The position numbers were made by a program, and so were the translations under genes. The notes below the pieces were generated by a model, which made no database searches, was not told the DNA's origin, and saw nothing but the letters and a program-made list of their open reading frames with translations. This document shows, one piece after another, positions 52,073 through 60,534 of a DNA stretch of 64,000 nucleotides (within the stretch, counting starts at the first letter, position 1; every line of letters starts with the position of its first letter). This DNA is from Halobaculum litoreum (GTDB lineage Archaea > Halobacteriota > Halobacteria > Halobacteriales > Haloferacaceae). The stretch is taken from NCBI RefSeq assembly GCF_030127125.1, contig NZ_CP126156.1, positions 1,054,001-1,118,000 on the forward strand, in the 5' to 3' direction.

Positions 52073-52351
52073 TCACTCGCCGCGGGCCAGACCGCGTGCG
52101 CGCATCCCGAAGTACATCGCCAGGGTGACCGCCGCCATTCCGCCCGACAGGTACGTCGTCGCCGGAGCCGAATCGACGCCCTGTTGTGCGAGTTCCATCC
52201 CCAGGAAGGCCCACACGGCCGCGGTGGCGAACCCGACCGCCATCGTGCCGTAGCCCGCGGCCTCGCGGTCGGACGCGTGGAGGTAGATCCCTACGGTCAA
52301 CACGACGCCGCCGATCACCGCGAGGACCGTCCGCGTCCCGACTGCTGCCAT
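52073..52351 (-). CDS. Small three-helix membrane protein
   Basis: A 92-residue hydrophobic protein starting MAAVGTRTVLAVIGGVVL, with three membrane helices (residues 5-25, 33-55 and 63-83) and a short basic end (GMRARGLARGE). The function is unknown. It lies upstream of the dppA promoter region on the same strand and is divergent from the DJ-1/PfpI gene. Confidence 0.6.
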   Translation of the reverse strand: MAAVGTRTVLAVIGGVVLTVGIYLHASDREAAGYGTMAVGFATAAVWAFLGMELAQQGVDSAPATTYLSGGMAAVTLAMYFGMRARGLARGE

Positions 52352-52441
52352 GCCACCCCGTTGCGAGTCCGTCGGTATAAGCGGCGCGGGCCGGACGGGT
52401 CCCGCTGGTGCCGTCACGTTTTCCGGTGGCGCGGTCCCAGC

Positions 52442-53149
52442 ATGGGCTGGATGACCGACACACAGACGGCGCTGTTCGTGGTCAGCGAGGAGGGGTACTG
52501 GGCAGAGGAGTGCATCGAGCCGCTCACGACGCTCGACGACGCCGGGGTCGAGGTGACGGTCGCGACCCCGTCCGGGTCGCAGCCGGTGGTCGACGAGCGG
52601 TCGCTCGACCCCGAGGACATCGGCGAGGAGACGGCCGCCCGGTTCCGGGAGATCCACGAGACCGACGACCGACTCGCCGACCCCGAGCCGGTGGCGGCCG
52701 TCGACGCGGCCGACTACGACGCCGTGGTGTTCCCCGGCGGTCACGGCACGGTGTGGGACGTCAACCAGGACGTGCACGCACGGACGGCCCTGCGCGAGGC
52801 GGTCGAAGGCGAGCACGGCACCGCGCTCGTCGTGTGTCACGCGGTCGGGATCCTCGGGTTCGCCCGCGACGGCGACGGCGGCTCCCTCGTCGACGGCCGC
52901 GACGTGACGGGGTTCCCGAACGAGTGGGAGGAGGGGATCGTCGACGAGTACGACCGGATCGAGGGGCGCAAACTCCCGTACTGGGTGGAAGACGAGGTCG
53001 TCGCCGCGGGCGGCAACTTCGACGCCGAACTCGACGCCGACACGAGCGTCACCGTCGACGGCGACCTGATCACCGCGCGCGGACCGGGCTCGTCGTCGGC
53101 CGCCGCGGAGACGTTGCTCGCCGAGTTGGGCGTCGAACTCCCTGCCTGA
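52442..53149 (+). CDS. DJ-1/PfpI family protein (class I glutamine-amidotransferase-like)
   Basis: A 235-residue protein of the DJ-1/PfpI superfamily, whose members act as deglycases, chaperones or glyoxalases. The nucleophile elbow is ALVVCHAVGILGF with Cys132-His133. The oxyanion/entry loop is VVFPGGHGTVWDVNQD (about 95-110), with Glu24 in the family position (AEECIEPL). The body resembles Hsp31-like chaperones more than small DJ-1. Two in-frame ATG codons (52442 and 52451) are possible. The exact reaction cannot be told from sequence. Confidence 0.85.
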   Translation: MGWMTDTQTALFVVSEEGYWAEECIEPLTTLDDAGVEVTVATPSGSQPVVDERSLDPEDIGEETAARFREIHETDDRLADPEPVAAVDAADYDAVVFPGGHGTVWDVNQDVHARTALREAVEGEHGTALVVCHAVGILGFARDGDGGSLVDGRDVTGFPNEWEEGIVDEYDRIEGRKLPYWVEDEVVAAGGNFDAELDADTSVTVDGDLITARGPGSSSAAAETLLAELGVELPA

Positions 53150-53179
53150 GCGGGCGACGGGGCGCCGTCCCCGGCGGGC

Positions 53180-53461
53180 TCACCGGATGACGAACGCCGG
53201 TTCCTCCACGCTCTCTCCCTTGCACTCCGGACAGCGGGAGGGGGCGTTGATCGGGTCGTCGAAGCGGTCGAAACCGCAGTCGCGACACTCCGGCGGCGCC
53301 ACCAGGAACTCCTCGCCGTCGGGGAGCGACCGCGCGACGTGGTCCAGGTGGTCGTAGACGGTCGCGCGGGGCACGTCGAACTCGGTCGCGAGCGCGCTCG
53401 CCGTGAGCGCGCGGTCGCGGAGTTCGTCGGCGATCCGCTCGCGCGTCGTTCGCTCGGGCAT
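53180..53461 (-). CDS. HTH transcriptional regulator with C-terminal zinc ribbon
   Basis: A 93-residue protein. The N-terminal half is a helix-turn-helix (TTRERIADELRDRALTASALATEFDVPRATVYDHLDHVARSL), and the C-terminal half is a zinc ribbon with C-R-D-C (PPECRDCGFDRF) and C-P-E-C (APSRCPECKGESV), ending EEPAFVIR. This HTH plus zinc-ribbon arrangement is a known archaeal regulator type. The target is unknown. It is divergent from the nucleotidyltransferase gene, and the 113-base gap holds both promoters. Confidence 0.85.
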   Translation of the reverse strand: MPERTTRERIADELRDRALTASALATEFDVPRATVYDHLDHVARSLPDGEEFLVAPPECRDCGFDRFDDPINAPSRCPECKGESVEEPAFVIR

Positions 53462-53574
53462 ACCCGGACGAGAGGGGTCGGGGGGGCCGAATCGGTTTCG
53501 CCCGGGCACCGCTCGCGGGGCCGGCGGTCGAGCGAGAGGAAAGACCCTTGTGAGATGCCAGTGAGCGTGACGGT

Positions 53575-54544
53575 ATGAAGGCAGTAGTGCTCGCGGGGGG
53601 GATACGCGACCAGACTGTGGCCGATCACGCGGAACCGACCGAAGATGCTCCTTCCCGTCGGCGACGGCACCGTCATCGACGAGATCTTCGCGGACCTCGA
53701 GGCGGACGACCGCGTCGACGAGGTGTTCGTCTCCACGAACGAGCGGTTCGCCGAGGAGTTCGACGCCTATCTCGCCGACTCCGAGTTCCGGAAACCGACC
53801 GTCTCCGTCGAGGACACCAGCGAGGAGTCCGAGAAGTTCGGCGTCGTCGGTGCGCTGGCCCAACTCATCGAGCGGGAGAACGTCGACGACGACCTGATCG
53901 TCGTCGCCGGCGACAACCTCATCTCCTTCGACGTCGCCGACTTCGTCGACTTCTTCGAGGAGAAGGGGACGCCGACGCTGGCGGCCTACGACGTCGGGTC
54001 GCGCGAGCGCGCGAAGAGTTACGGCCTCGTCCAGCTCGACGGCGACCAGGTCGTCAACTTCCAGGAGAAGCCCGACGACCCGCAGAGCACGCTCGTGTCG
54101 ATCGCCTGCTACGCGTTCCCGCGTGAGACGCTGCCGGACTTCGCGGAGTACCTCTCCGACGGCAACAACCCCGACGAGCCCGGCTGGTTCATCCAGTGGC
54201 TCCAGTCGCGCCAGCCGGTGCACGCGTTCACCTTCGACGAGGCGTGGTTCGACATCGGGACGCCCGAGAGCTACCTCGACGCCGTCGCGTGGTACCTCGG
54301 CGGGGAGTCGGTGGTCCACCCCGACGCGACCGTCGAGAACTCCGAGATCGGCGACGACGTGTACGTCCTCGCGGGCGCGGAGATCACCGACTCGACGATC
54401 TCCGAGTCGGTCGTGTTCAGGAACGCGCGCGTCCACGGCGCCGACGTCCGGCGCAGCATCATCGACGAGGAGACCGTCGTCGACGGCCTCGACCTGTCGG
54501 GCGCCCTCGTGGGCGCCCACTCGCGGCTGACCAGCGACGAGTAA
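53575..54544 (+). CDS. Sugar-phosphate nucleotidyltransferase (frameshifted in this sequence)
   Basis: A nucleotidyltransferase of the glucose-1-phosphate thymidylyl/uridylyltransferase family that makes NDP-sugars. MKAVVLAGG at the ATG 53575 should continue YATRLWPITRNRPKMLLPVGDGT, which is the family signature (GGxxTRLxP). In this sequence the 7-G run at 53595-53601 shifts the frame by one, so the continuation is read in the next frame from about 53602. The core shows VVAGDNLISFDVADFVDFF, YGLVQLDGDQVVNFQEKPDDP, AWFDIGTPESYLDA, and a C-terminal left-handed beta-helix-like part (VVHPDATVENSEIGDDVYVLAGAEITDSTISESVVFRNARV). Repaired length is about 322 residues, normal for the family. The products may feed protein glycosylation or polysaccharide. 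Confidence 0.88.
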
Positions 54545-54593
54545 CCCCCGGCGGGCGCGGCGGCGCGCGCCCCTTCTCCTTCCTCCCGGTCGC

Positions 54594-55331
54594 CTACTCG
54601 CCGAGTCGTGCGTCCGTCACGCGGATCCGCCCGCGGGTGCCGGCCCACTCGGTGTCGTACTCCAGCTCGATCGGCCGGGCCATGTGCGGCCCGTCCGTGA
54701 CGAACGTCTCGAACTCGCCCCCTTCGCCGAGCAGGTGGACGCCGTACTCCTCGTTGAGCGCCTCCAGCTCCGCGAGCGCGTCCCGGTCGAGCGTCCGCCC
54801 CAGCCACGACTCGTCGAGCCCGGCCGCCGCCACCTGGAGGATCGTGATCTCGAAGCCGGCGTCCAGCATGGCGTCGGCCAGTTCCCGCGGGTCCTCCTGC
54901 CACAGCGGCGCGTACAGTTCGATCCCGAGACGGTCGCACATCGTCTCGATCCGACTCGTCTGGAACTCGGACTCGACGGCGCCCGCGGTGACGCCCGCCA
55001 GCGGCGTCTCCGCGGCCAGCGCCGTCAGCGCCCGCTCCATCGGCTCCAACTCGCTGTCGCCCTGGGCGCCCGAGTCGACGGTCTCCGCGGCGGCGAAGTC
55101 GTCGGGCTCGACTTCCGTCAGCGGGAGCCCGATGCTCTCGGCGGCGAGCCGTGCGAGGCGCGTCTCCGGGACGTGGTACATGTACGAGTCGCCGGCCGGG
55201 TGGACGGTCAGCAGTCGTTCCACCGGGAGGCCGGCCTCCAGCGCCCGGTACACCGCCCACGAGGAGTCTTTGCCGCCGGAGAACAGGCCGACGTACACGC
55301 CGTCGGCCGGCGCGTCGGTGTCGTCGCTCAT
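54594..55331 (-). CDS. dph6: Diphthine-ammonia ligase (ATP-dependent PP-loop enzyme)
   Basis: A 245-residue Dph6/MJ0570-type protein that performs the last amidation step of diphthamide on elongation factor 2. The PP-loop is GLFSGGKDSSWAVY at about residues 15-28. Further family segments are GAVESEFQTSRIETMCDRLGIELYAPLWQEDPRELADAMLDAGFE, the highly conserved NEEYGVHLLGEGGEFETFVTDGP, and IELEYDTEW. I chose the ATG at 55331 (MSDDTDAPADGVYVGLFSGG). The longer upstream frame lacks family-like sequence. Confidence 0.9.
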   Translation of the reverse strand: MSDDTDAPADGVYVGLFSGGKDSSWAVYRALEAGLPVERLLTVHPAGDSYMYHVPETRLARLAAESIGLPLTEVEPDDFAAAETVDSGAQGDSELEPMERALTALAAETPLAGVTAGAVESEFQTSRIETMCDRLGIELYAPLWQEDPRELADAMLDAGFEITILQVAAAGLDESWLGRTLDRDALAELEALNEEYGVHLLGEGGEFETFVTDGPHMARPIELEYDTEWAGTRGRIRVTDARLGE

Positions 55332-55423
55332 ACCGTGGGTACGCGCGGAAGCGACCTTACGGGTGACGGTTCCCCTCGGTCCACCGACAGCCGTTTGACG
55401 ACCGCGGGTGTACGACCGACCGC

Positions 55424-56470
55424 ATGCGCCAGTCGCCACGCGCCGGGACCGGCCTCCGGTGGGCGATGGTCGTCGCGGGGGCGCTCACCATCGCGTTCTA
55501 CGCCGTCGCCGCCGTCGTCGTCTGGGAGGGCGTGCGCTTCCTGTGGGCCAACCGCCCGGCGCCGACCACCGTCGCCGCCGTCTTCGTCGGCGCGACCCTC
55601 CTGTCGGGGTACCTCACGTACCGGATCGGCACCGGGCGCGCGCTCGCCGGCCTCGACGCGCGCGAACTCCCGCGTGCGGCCGCCCCGGCGGTCCACCGGA
55701 TCGTCGACGACCTCGCGACCGCGATGGAGTTGGACCGCCCCCGAGTGTTCGTGGCGCGCCTCGGCGAGCCGAACGCGCTCGCCCTCGGGGGTCACACCCC
55801 CGCGCTGGTCCTCGACTACAGCCTGTTTCGGGTGCTCACGCCCGCCGAACTCGAGGCGGTGCTGGCCCACGAGTTCGCACACATCGAGGGGCGCGACGGC
55901 CTCGTCCAGACGCTTGCCCACAGCTTCGTCCAGACGCTCGTCGGCACGGTCGCGCTCGCGGTGACGCCCGTCGCGTTCCTCGCGGGCGGGTTCGCCCGCG
56001 GACTCGCGCTCGTCCGCGGCGCGCCCGACCGCTGGCACCGCACGGTGCCCGGCCGGATCCGCGTCGGCCTCGAACGCGTGCTCACGCTCCTCCTGTTCGG
56101 CCTGACCCTCTCGCTGCGGGCGTACTCGCGCCGTCGGGAACACGCCGCCGACGACCGCGCGGTCGCGGTGACCGGACGGCCGCTCGCGCTGGCGAGCGCC
56201 CTCCGGAAGATCGACGACGCGATCGACTCCGCGTTCCCGTTCGCGCCCGTGTACCGGTCGGCGAAGCCGGAGCCGAGCACGCTCGTCCGACTCCTGTCTA
56301 CGCACCCGCCGATGGACGAGCGGATCGAACGACTCCGCCGCACCGCCGAGGAGAGCCGGGGGGACGCCCGCGCGGCCGCACACGACGACGTACCCGAGAC
56401 ACTCACCGGCCCGGGGCGACCCGACCGCGGCGACGACGGCTGGACGCGGATCCCCATCGAGGACCGCTGA
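55424..56470 (+). CDS. M48 family membrane zinc metalloprotease (HtpX-like)
   Basis: A 348-residue membrane-embedded zinc protease of the M48/HtpX family, probably in membrane-protein quality control. Two helices precede the catalytic domain (about residues 15-38 and 48-64). The active site is AVLAHEFAHIEGRDGLVQTL with HEFAH at 149-153. Two more hydrophobic segments follow (about 168-190 and 220-236), and a third zinc-ligand Glu is expected in SRRREHAADDRAVAV. The C-terminal LLSTHPPMDERIERLRR is typical of the family, with an additional acidic tail. Confidence 0.9.
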   Translation: MRQSPRAGTGLRWAMVVAGALTIAFYAVAAVVVWEGVRFLWANRPAPTTVAAVFVGATLLSGYLTYRIGTGRALAGLDARELPRAAAPAVHRIVDDLATAMELDRPRVFVARLGEPNALALGGHTPALVLDYSLFRVLTPAELEAVLAHEFAHIEGRDGLVQTLAHSFVQTLVGTVALAVTPVAFLAGGFARGLALVRGAPDRWHRTVPGRIRVGLERVLTLLLFGLTLSLRAYSRRREHAADDRAVAVTGRPLALASALRKIDDAIDSAFPFAPVYRSAKPEPSTLVRLLSTHPPMDERIERLRRTAEESRGDARAAAHDDVPETLTGPGRPDRGDDGWTRIPIEDR

Positions 56471-56509
56471 GGCCGGGCGGTCGTCGCCGCCCGCGAGCCC
56501 GCGGTCGGC

Positions 56510-57496
56510 TCACATGTAGCCGAGGTCGCGCAGGTGCGACATCAGGTCCTCCTTCTCCTGCGAGCGGCCGGCGCGCTCGCCGCCGTCTCCCAGCGACTGG
56601 AGCCACGCCGGCTCGTCGGCGCTGCGGGCCGACCCCGCCGCCGTGCCGAGCGAGCGGTACCCCTCCCAGTACTTCGGGGAGACGGGGAGGTCGGCGGGGG
56701 TCAGGTCGGCCGGCAGGTCCGCCGCGGCCGACGGCACCGTCCCCGCGGGGAACGCGGGAACCGTCTCGGGGACGACGACGCCCCACAGCGCGGCCCACAC
56801 GTCCGCCTCGGAGAAGTCGAGGATCGGGTGGACGCGGACGTGCTCGGGGGTGTGGTCGTCGCCGCGGGGCGAGCGCACGGACTCGTCCGCGCGCGCGTCG
56901 CTCTCGTCGCTGCGGACGCCGGTGAGCGCCGCGTCGAACCCCTCGGCACGGAGCAGGTCGTTGAACGCGACCGTCTTCAGCAGGTGGTTGCCCGCCAGCG
57001 AGTCGGCGTCGACGACGAGCGTGTCGCCCTCGTGGCCGACGCGCTCGAGTTCGGTCCGGACGCGGTCGGAGAGCTCCTCGACCGGGAGTTCCGTCCCGGG
57101 GTCGTGGCCCGCGAGGTCCTCGAAGCGGGCGACGTGTAGCTCGAGGTCCCACTCGTCGGCCCACCGCCGGACGAAGGCGGTCGTCTCCGGGAAGTGGGCG
57201 CCGTGGTCGACGAACGTGACGGGCGGCGTCTCGAGGCCGCGATCGGCGGCCGCGGCGCGCACGAGGTGGAGGACGAGCGTGGAGTCTTTCCCCCCGGTCC
57301 ACGGGACGACGGGGCGCTCGAAGTCGGCCAGCGCGTCCGCGACGATCGATTCGGCCGTCGCGATCTTGTCGGCGAGGTCGGCCGGGAGCTCCGGTCGGCC
57401 GGCGCCGGGGACGTCGGCGCGGTCGGCGTCGCCGGCGGTGTCGGTGTCGGTGTCTGAGGCGTCGGTCACGGCGGGAGCGACGCCGTCGCCGGACAA
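56510..57496 (-). CDS. CysD-like PP-loop ATP pyrophosphatase, paralog 2
   Basis: A 328-residue adenosine-nucleotide alpha-hydrolase-type protein of the PAPS reductase/CysD family. The PP-loop is PVVPWTGGKDSTLVL with TGGKDST at 67-73. Further segments match sulfate adenylyltransferase subunit 2: VDHGAHFPETTAFVRRWADEWDLEL, LTGVRSDESDARADESVRSPRGDD, and VHPILDFSEADVWAAL. It lacks the C-terminal ECGxHY-type Cys motif of PAPS reductase, so reduction is unlikely. The substrate is unknown. It is a tandem paralog of the adjacent gene, and both end LRDLGYM. Confidence 0.8.
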   Translation of the reverse strand: MSGDGVAPAVTDASDTDTDTAGDADRADVPGAGRPELPADLADKIATAESIVADALADFERPVVPWTGGKDSTLVLHLVRAAAADRGLETPPVTFVDHGAHFPETTAFVRRWADEWDLELHVARFEDLAGHDPGTELPVEELSDRVRTELERVGHEGDTLVVDADSLAGNHLLKTVAFNDLLRAEGFDAALTGVRSDESDARADESVRSPRGDDHTPEHVRVHPILDFSEADVWAALWGVVVPETVPAFPAGTVPSAAADLPADLTPADLPVSPKYWEGYRSLGTAAGSARSADEPAWLQSLGDGGERAGRSQEKEDLMSHLRDLGYM

Positions 57497-57589
57497 GAGT
57501 AGCCGCCGGATACCGCCCGGGAGGGCGGCTCGGCGGGGGCGTTCGTCCGAGCGGGACCGCGCGGCGGGGTGTCGTTCAGCCGGCCGTCG

Positions 57590-58573
57590 TCACATGTAGC
57601 CGAGGTCGCGCAGGCGCTCCATCAGGTCCTCCTTGTCCTGGGCGCGGCCCGCGCGCTCGGTCGTGTTCTCCATGTCCTGCAGCCACGCCGGCTCCTCGGC
57701 GGACTTGTCCGTCGAGATCTCCGAGCCGAGCGAGCGGAACCCGGCGAAGTACTTCGGCGAGACGGGGATGTCCTCGATCTCGATCCCCTCCGGCAGGTCG
57801 TCGAACCCCTGCGGGACGTAGCCGTCCTCGGGGTAGCCCGCGACGGTCTCCGGGACGACGAAGTACCAGAAGGCGTCCCACACGTCGGCCTCCTTGAACT
57901 GGAGGATCGGCTGGATGCGGTCGTGGGGCGGGTAGATGTCGGGGTCGTGGCGCGGCGAGAAGAACGTCTCGTCGGCGCGTGCCTCCTGCTCGTCCCAGCG
58001 GATGCCGGAGATGATACCGTCGATGTCCTCGCTCTCGAGGGTGTCGTTGAGCGCGACCGTCTTCAGCAGGTGGTTGCCGACGTACGTGTCCAGCAGGAAC
58101 GGGAACGTCTCCTCCTCGTACTCGAGGATGTTCCGGATGTGGTGCTGGTTGTGCTCGGACAGGGCGTCGACCGGGATGTCGTCGCCGGGTTCGAGGTCGT
58201 TCGCCTCGACGTAGTCGCCGACGTCCGTGTTGCGCGCCCACTTGACCTCGAGGTCCCACTCGTCGGCCCAGTGCCGGACGAAGTCCATCAGCTCGTCGAA
58301 GTGCTGGTAGTGGTCGATGAAGACGGTCGTCGGCAGCTCCAGGTCGTCGTTGGCCTCGACGACCTCCTTCACGAAGTACAGCGTGAGCGTCGAGTCCTTC
58401 CCGCCGGTCCACATCACCGCGGGGTTCTCGTACTCGCGCAGGCCGGTCTCGACGACCTCCAGCGCCTTCTCGAGCTTGTGCTCGATGCTCGGGTAGTTCT
58501 CGGGGGTCTCGCCTTCCCCGTCGGTGTAGTCGACGTCCAGATAGTCCGGGAACTCCGCCTGTGACTCTGCCAT
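57590..58573 (-). CDS. CysD-like PP-loop ATP pyrophosphatase, paralog 1
   Basis: A 327-residue paralog of the neighbouring gene. The PP-loop is NPAVMWTGGKDSTLTLYFV (TGGKDST at 56-62), with FIDHYQHFDELMDFVRHWADEWDLEV, GIRWDEQEARADETFFSPRHDPD, IQPILQFKEADVWDAFWYFVVPETV, and YFAGFRSLGSE following the CysD order. As in its partner, the PAPS-reductase Cys motif is missing and no CysN-like GTPase gene is adjacent. It is less diverged in base composition than paralog 2, which has more Asp/Ala-rich insertions. TTTTACGG 26-34 bases upstream of the ATG fits a leaderless promoter. Confidence 0.82.
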   Translation of the reverse strand: MAESQAEFPDYLDVDYTDGEGETPENYPSIEHKLEKALEVVETGLREYENPAVMWTGGKDSTLTLYFVKEVVEANDDLELPTTVFIDHYQHFDELMDFVRHWADEWDLEVKWARNTDVGDYVEANDLEPGDDIPVDALSEHNQHHIRNILEYEEETFPFLLDTYVGNHLLKTVALNDTLESEDIDGIISGIRWDEQEARADETFFSPRHDPDIYPPHDRIQPILQFKEADVWDAFWYFVVPETVAGYPEDGYVPQGFDDLPEGIEIEDIPVSPKYFAGFRSLGSEISTDKSAEEPAWLQDMENTTERAGRAQDKEDLMERLRDLGYM

Positions 58574-58579
58574 GCCTAG

Positions 58580-58596
58580 TAATTAGATATAATTAG
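58580..58596. promoter_or_regulatory. Two TAATTAG repeats ten bases apart upstream of the CysD-like genes
   Basis: TAATTAG occurs at 58580-58586 and again at 58590-58596, so the two copies face the same side of the helix. They lie between the probable TATA element (58598-58606) and the start codon, where a bound repressor would block transcription. The block is exceptionally AT-rich for this genome. Confidence 0.45.
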
Positions 58597-58700
58597 TCCG
58601 TAAAAGGTCTTGTGACCGTGCCGACGGGGACGGAACCCGCCGTCGACGGACGGCTGTCGTCATCCGGCCGGACGTCGCTCGCCGCGGGTGACGGGCCCGA

Positions 58701-59261
58701 TCAGCTGATGAACTTGTTGTCGCGCCACTCGACGCCGCCCTTCTCGCCGTTCCGGTTGGGGGTCTCGACGACCTCGACGCTCGCGGGTCGCTCCTCGCCC
58801 TCGACGATGCGGTGGGCGACCAGTTCCCCGTCGATCTCCGTGATCGCGGTGAGCGTCCCCTTCTCCGACTGCAGGGCGATCTCCCGGAGCACGAGGAACA
58901 TCGGGTACTGCAGCGCCGTGTTCTGTAGCACCGTCTCGCGGTCGCCCTTGAAGCAGGCGAACTCCACGAGTTCCGAGGGGATCTCCTCTTCCTCCTCCTG
59001 CATCCAGCCGCCGCCGGTGCGGGGCGGCTCCTCCTCGTAGACTCGCGTCTCGGAGACGCTCGCCTTGAGCTGTGCGGTCGGTGTGTACTTCCCGATCGAC
59101 TCGTCGTTGGAGACGGCCTTCAGGATCAGCGTGTTGTTCCGGCGGGTGATGTCCACGTCCTCGACACCCTCGGGGAGCGGCGGATCGTCCGCGAAGTAGT
59201 CCTGAAGGTCTTCGAGTGGCAGTTCCAGCGTCGAGTGAAGTCGGTATACGCGGCCTGACAT
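58701..59261 (-). CDS. Conserved haloarchaeal protein of unknown function
   Basis: A 186-residue soluble acidic protein that I recognise as a widespread haloarchaeal family of unknown function (I believe annotated as DUF7110, not verified). It starts MSGRVYRLHSTLELPLEDLQDYF, continues DVDITRRNNTLILKAVSNDESIGKYTPTAQLKASVSETRVYEEEPPR, and has a Glu-rich linker (about residues 90-96). It ends EFACFKGDRETVLQNTALQYPMFLVLREIALQSEKGTLTAITEIDGEL. The segment order looks like a small beta-rich domain plus a helical domain. It is separate from its neighbours by more than 100 bases on both sides. Confidence 0.7.
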   Translation of the reverse strand: MSGRVYRLHSTLELPLEDLQDYFADDPPLPEGVEDVDITRRNNTLILKAVSNDESIGKYTPTAQLKASVSETRVYEEEPPRTGGGWMQEEEEEIPSELVEFACFKGDRETVLQNTALQYPMFLVLREIALQSEKGTLTAITEIDGELVAHRIVEGEERPASVEVVETPNRNGEKGGVEWRDNKFIS

Positions 59262-59438
59262 GTGTGGTGGGTGGGGTGGGAGCGGTGGGCGCGTCGAGGG
59301 GCCGCGGCGTCCCGCGGCTACCCGTCAGTTCCGTCCCTACTCGCCGGTACCTACGGGCCGGACCGGTAAAACACCTGTCCCCGACCGCGATTCATAAACC
59401 GAGGCGACGCGACCCGGCGCCGTCCGTCGGATCGGTCG

Positions 59439-59786
59439 TTACGCCTCCGCGCCGAGCGTCTCCGCGAGTTCGCCGCGCTCGTCGAGTTCGGCGAGGACGT
59501 CGCTGCCGCCGACGAACTCGCCGTCGACGAACGTCTGGGGGATGGTCTCCCAGCCGCTCTCCGCCTCCAGCGCCGCGCGGTACTCGGGCAGCGCCGGCAG
59601 CACGTCGACGGTCTCGAAGTCGTCGACGTGCTGGGAGATGAGTCCGAGCGCGCGCTTCGAGTAGCCGCACTGGGGCATCAGGCGGTTCCCCTTCATGAAC
59701 AGCACCACGTCGTGCTCCGCGAGGACCTCCTCGACGCGCTCGGCGGCCTCCTCGGCCGTGAGTTCGCTCTCGGGTTGGAACGCCAT
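59439..59786 (-). CDS. Monothiol glutaredoxin family protein
   Basis: A 115-residue Grx4-type protein, likely acting in iron-sulfur cluster transfer or redox signalling. The active site is MPQCGYS with Cys40 (CGYS, where most monothiol glutaredoxins have CGFS), preceded by EHDVVLFMKGN and followed by the conserved WETIPQTFVDGEFVGGSDVL. Haloarchaea lack glutathione (they use gamma-glutamylcysteine), so the cofactor would differ. I chose the ATG at 59786 (MAFQPESELTAEEA). Confidence 0.88.
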   Translation of the reverse strand: MAFQPESELTAEEAAERVEEVLAEHDVVLFMKGNRLMPQCGYSKRALGLISQHVDDFETVDVLPALPEYRAALEAESGWETIPQTFVDGEFVGGSDVLAELDERGELAETLGAEA

Positions 59787-59892
59787 GTCCCTCCGTATGC
59801 GACACCCCGGGAAAGGCGTTGCGTCGGTGGCACGCCCGGACCGCCCGGTCGACGACGCAGGCCTCGACGCCGGCCGCGAGCACACCGAGCGG

Positions 59893-60534
59893 TCAGTCCC
59901 GGCCGACGCCGACGACGTTGATCAACGAGTACACCGGGACGCCGGCGACCTCGTCGAGCCCCTGCTTGTCGACGATGACGACGCAGGCGGCGGGCTTCCC
60001 GCCTTCGGCTTTGACCGCCTCGACGGTCTCCGTGAGCGTCGTGCCCGAGGTGACCGTGTCGTCGACGACGTAGCACTCGCGCCCGCGGATCGTCGCGAAG
60101 TTGCGCGAGAAGCCGCCGCCGACGTCGTCGATGTCGCCCTCGTTCCACTGGTGTTTCGCCGGCGCGTACGCCGCGAGATCCGTGTCGAGTTCGCGCGCGA
60201 TGGTCGTCGCCAGCGGCGTGCCGGCCTTCTCGATGCCGACCGTGAGGTCGACCTCCTCGCCCTCCTTCGCGAGCAGGTCGGCCATGGCGGCGCCGATGTG
60301 GGTCATCCGCGTGGAGTCGCGGCCGACGGTCGACCAGTCGACGTGGATGTCCTGCGGCCCCGACGGCCCCGCGTCGGGAGCCGCGCCGGCGTCCGCGGGC
60401 TGTGCGCCCGAGCGTTCGACGAGCCACGAGGCCGTCTCGCGGGAGACGTTCAGTTCGTCGGCGATCTCGCCCTTCGAGAGCCCGCGCTCGGCCAACTCCG
60501 CCGCGTCGTCGATGAGGTCGTCGACGTTCTTCAT
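59893..60534 (-). CDS. gfcR: PyrE-like transcriptional regulator GfcR
   Basis: A 213-residue protein with an N-terminal HTH (residues 18-40, LSKGEIADELNVSRETASWLVER) and a C-terminal phosphoribosyltransferase-type domain. The PRPP-binding motif there is CYVVDDTVTSGTTL (Asp158-Asp159), and VGIEKAGTPLATTIAREL is also present. In Haloferax volcanii GfcR activates genes of glucose and fructose degradation and is encoded beside glucose dehydrogenase. The same arrangement is seen here, where the ATG overlaps the gdh stop (ATGA). The ligand-sensing role of the phosphoribosyltransferase domain is inferred. Confidence 0.92.
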   Translation of the reverse strand: MKNVDDLIDDAAELAERGLSKGEIADELNVSRETASWLVERSGAQPADAGAAPDAGPSGPQDIHVDWSTVGRDSTRMTHIGAAMADLLAKEGEEVDLTVGIEKAGTPLATTIARELDTDLAAYAPAKHQWNEGDIDDVGGGFSRNFATIRGRECYVVDDTVTSGTTLTETVEAVKAEGGKPAACVVIVDKQGLDEVAGVPVYSLINVVGVGRD

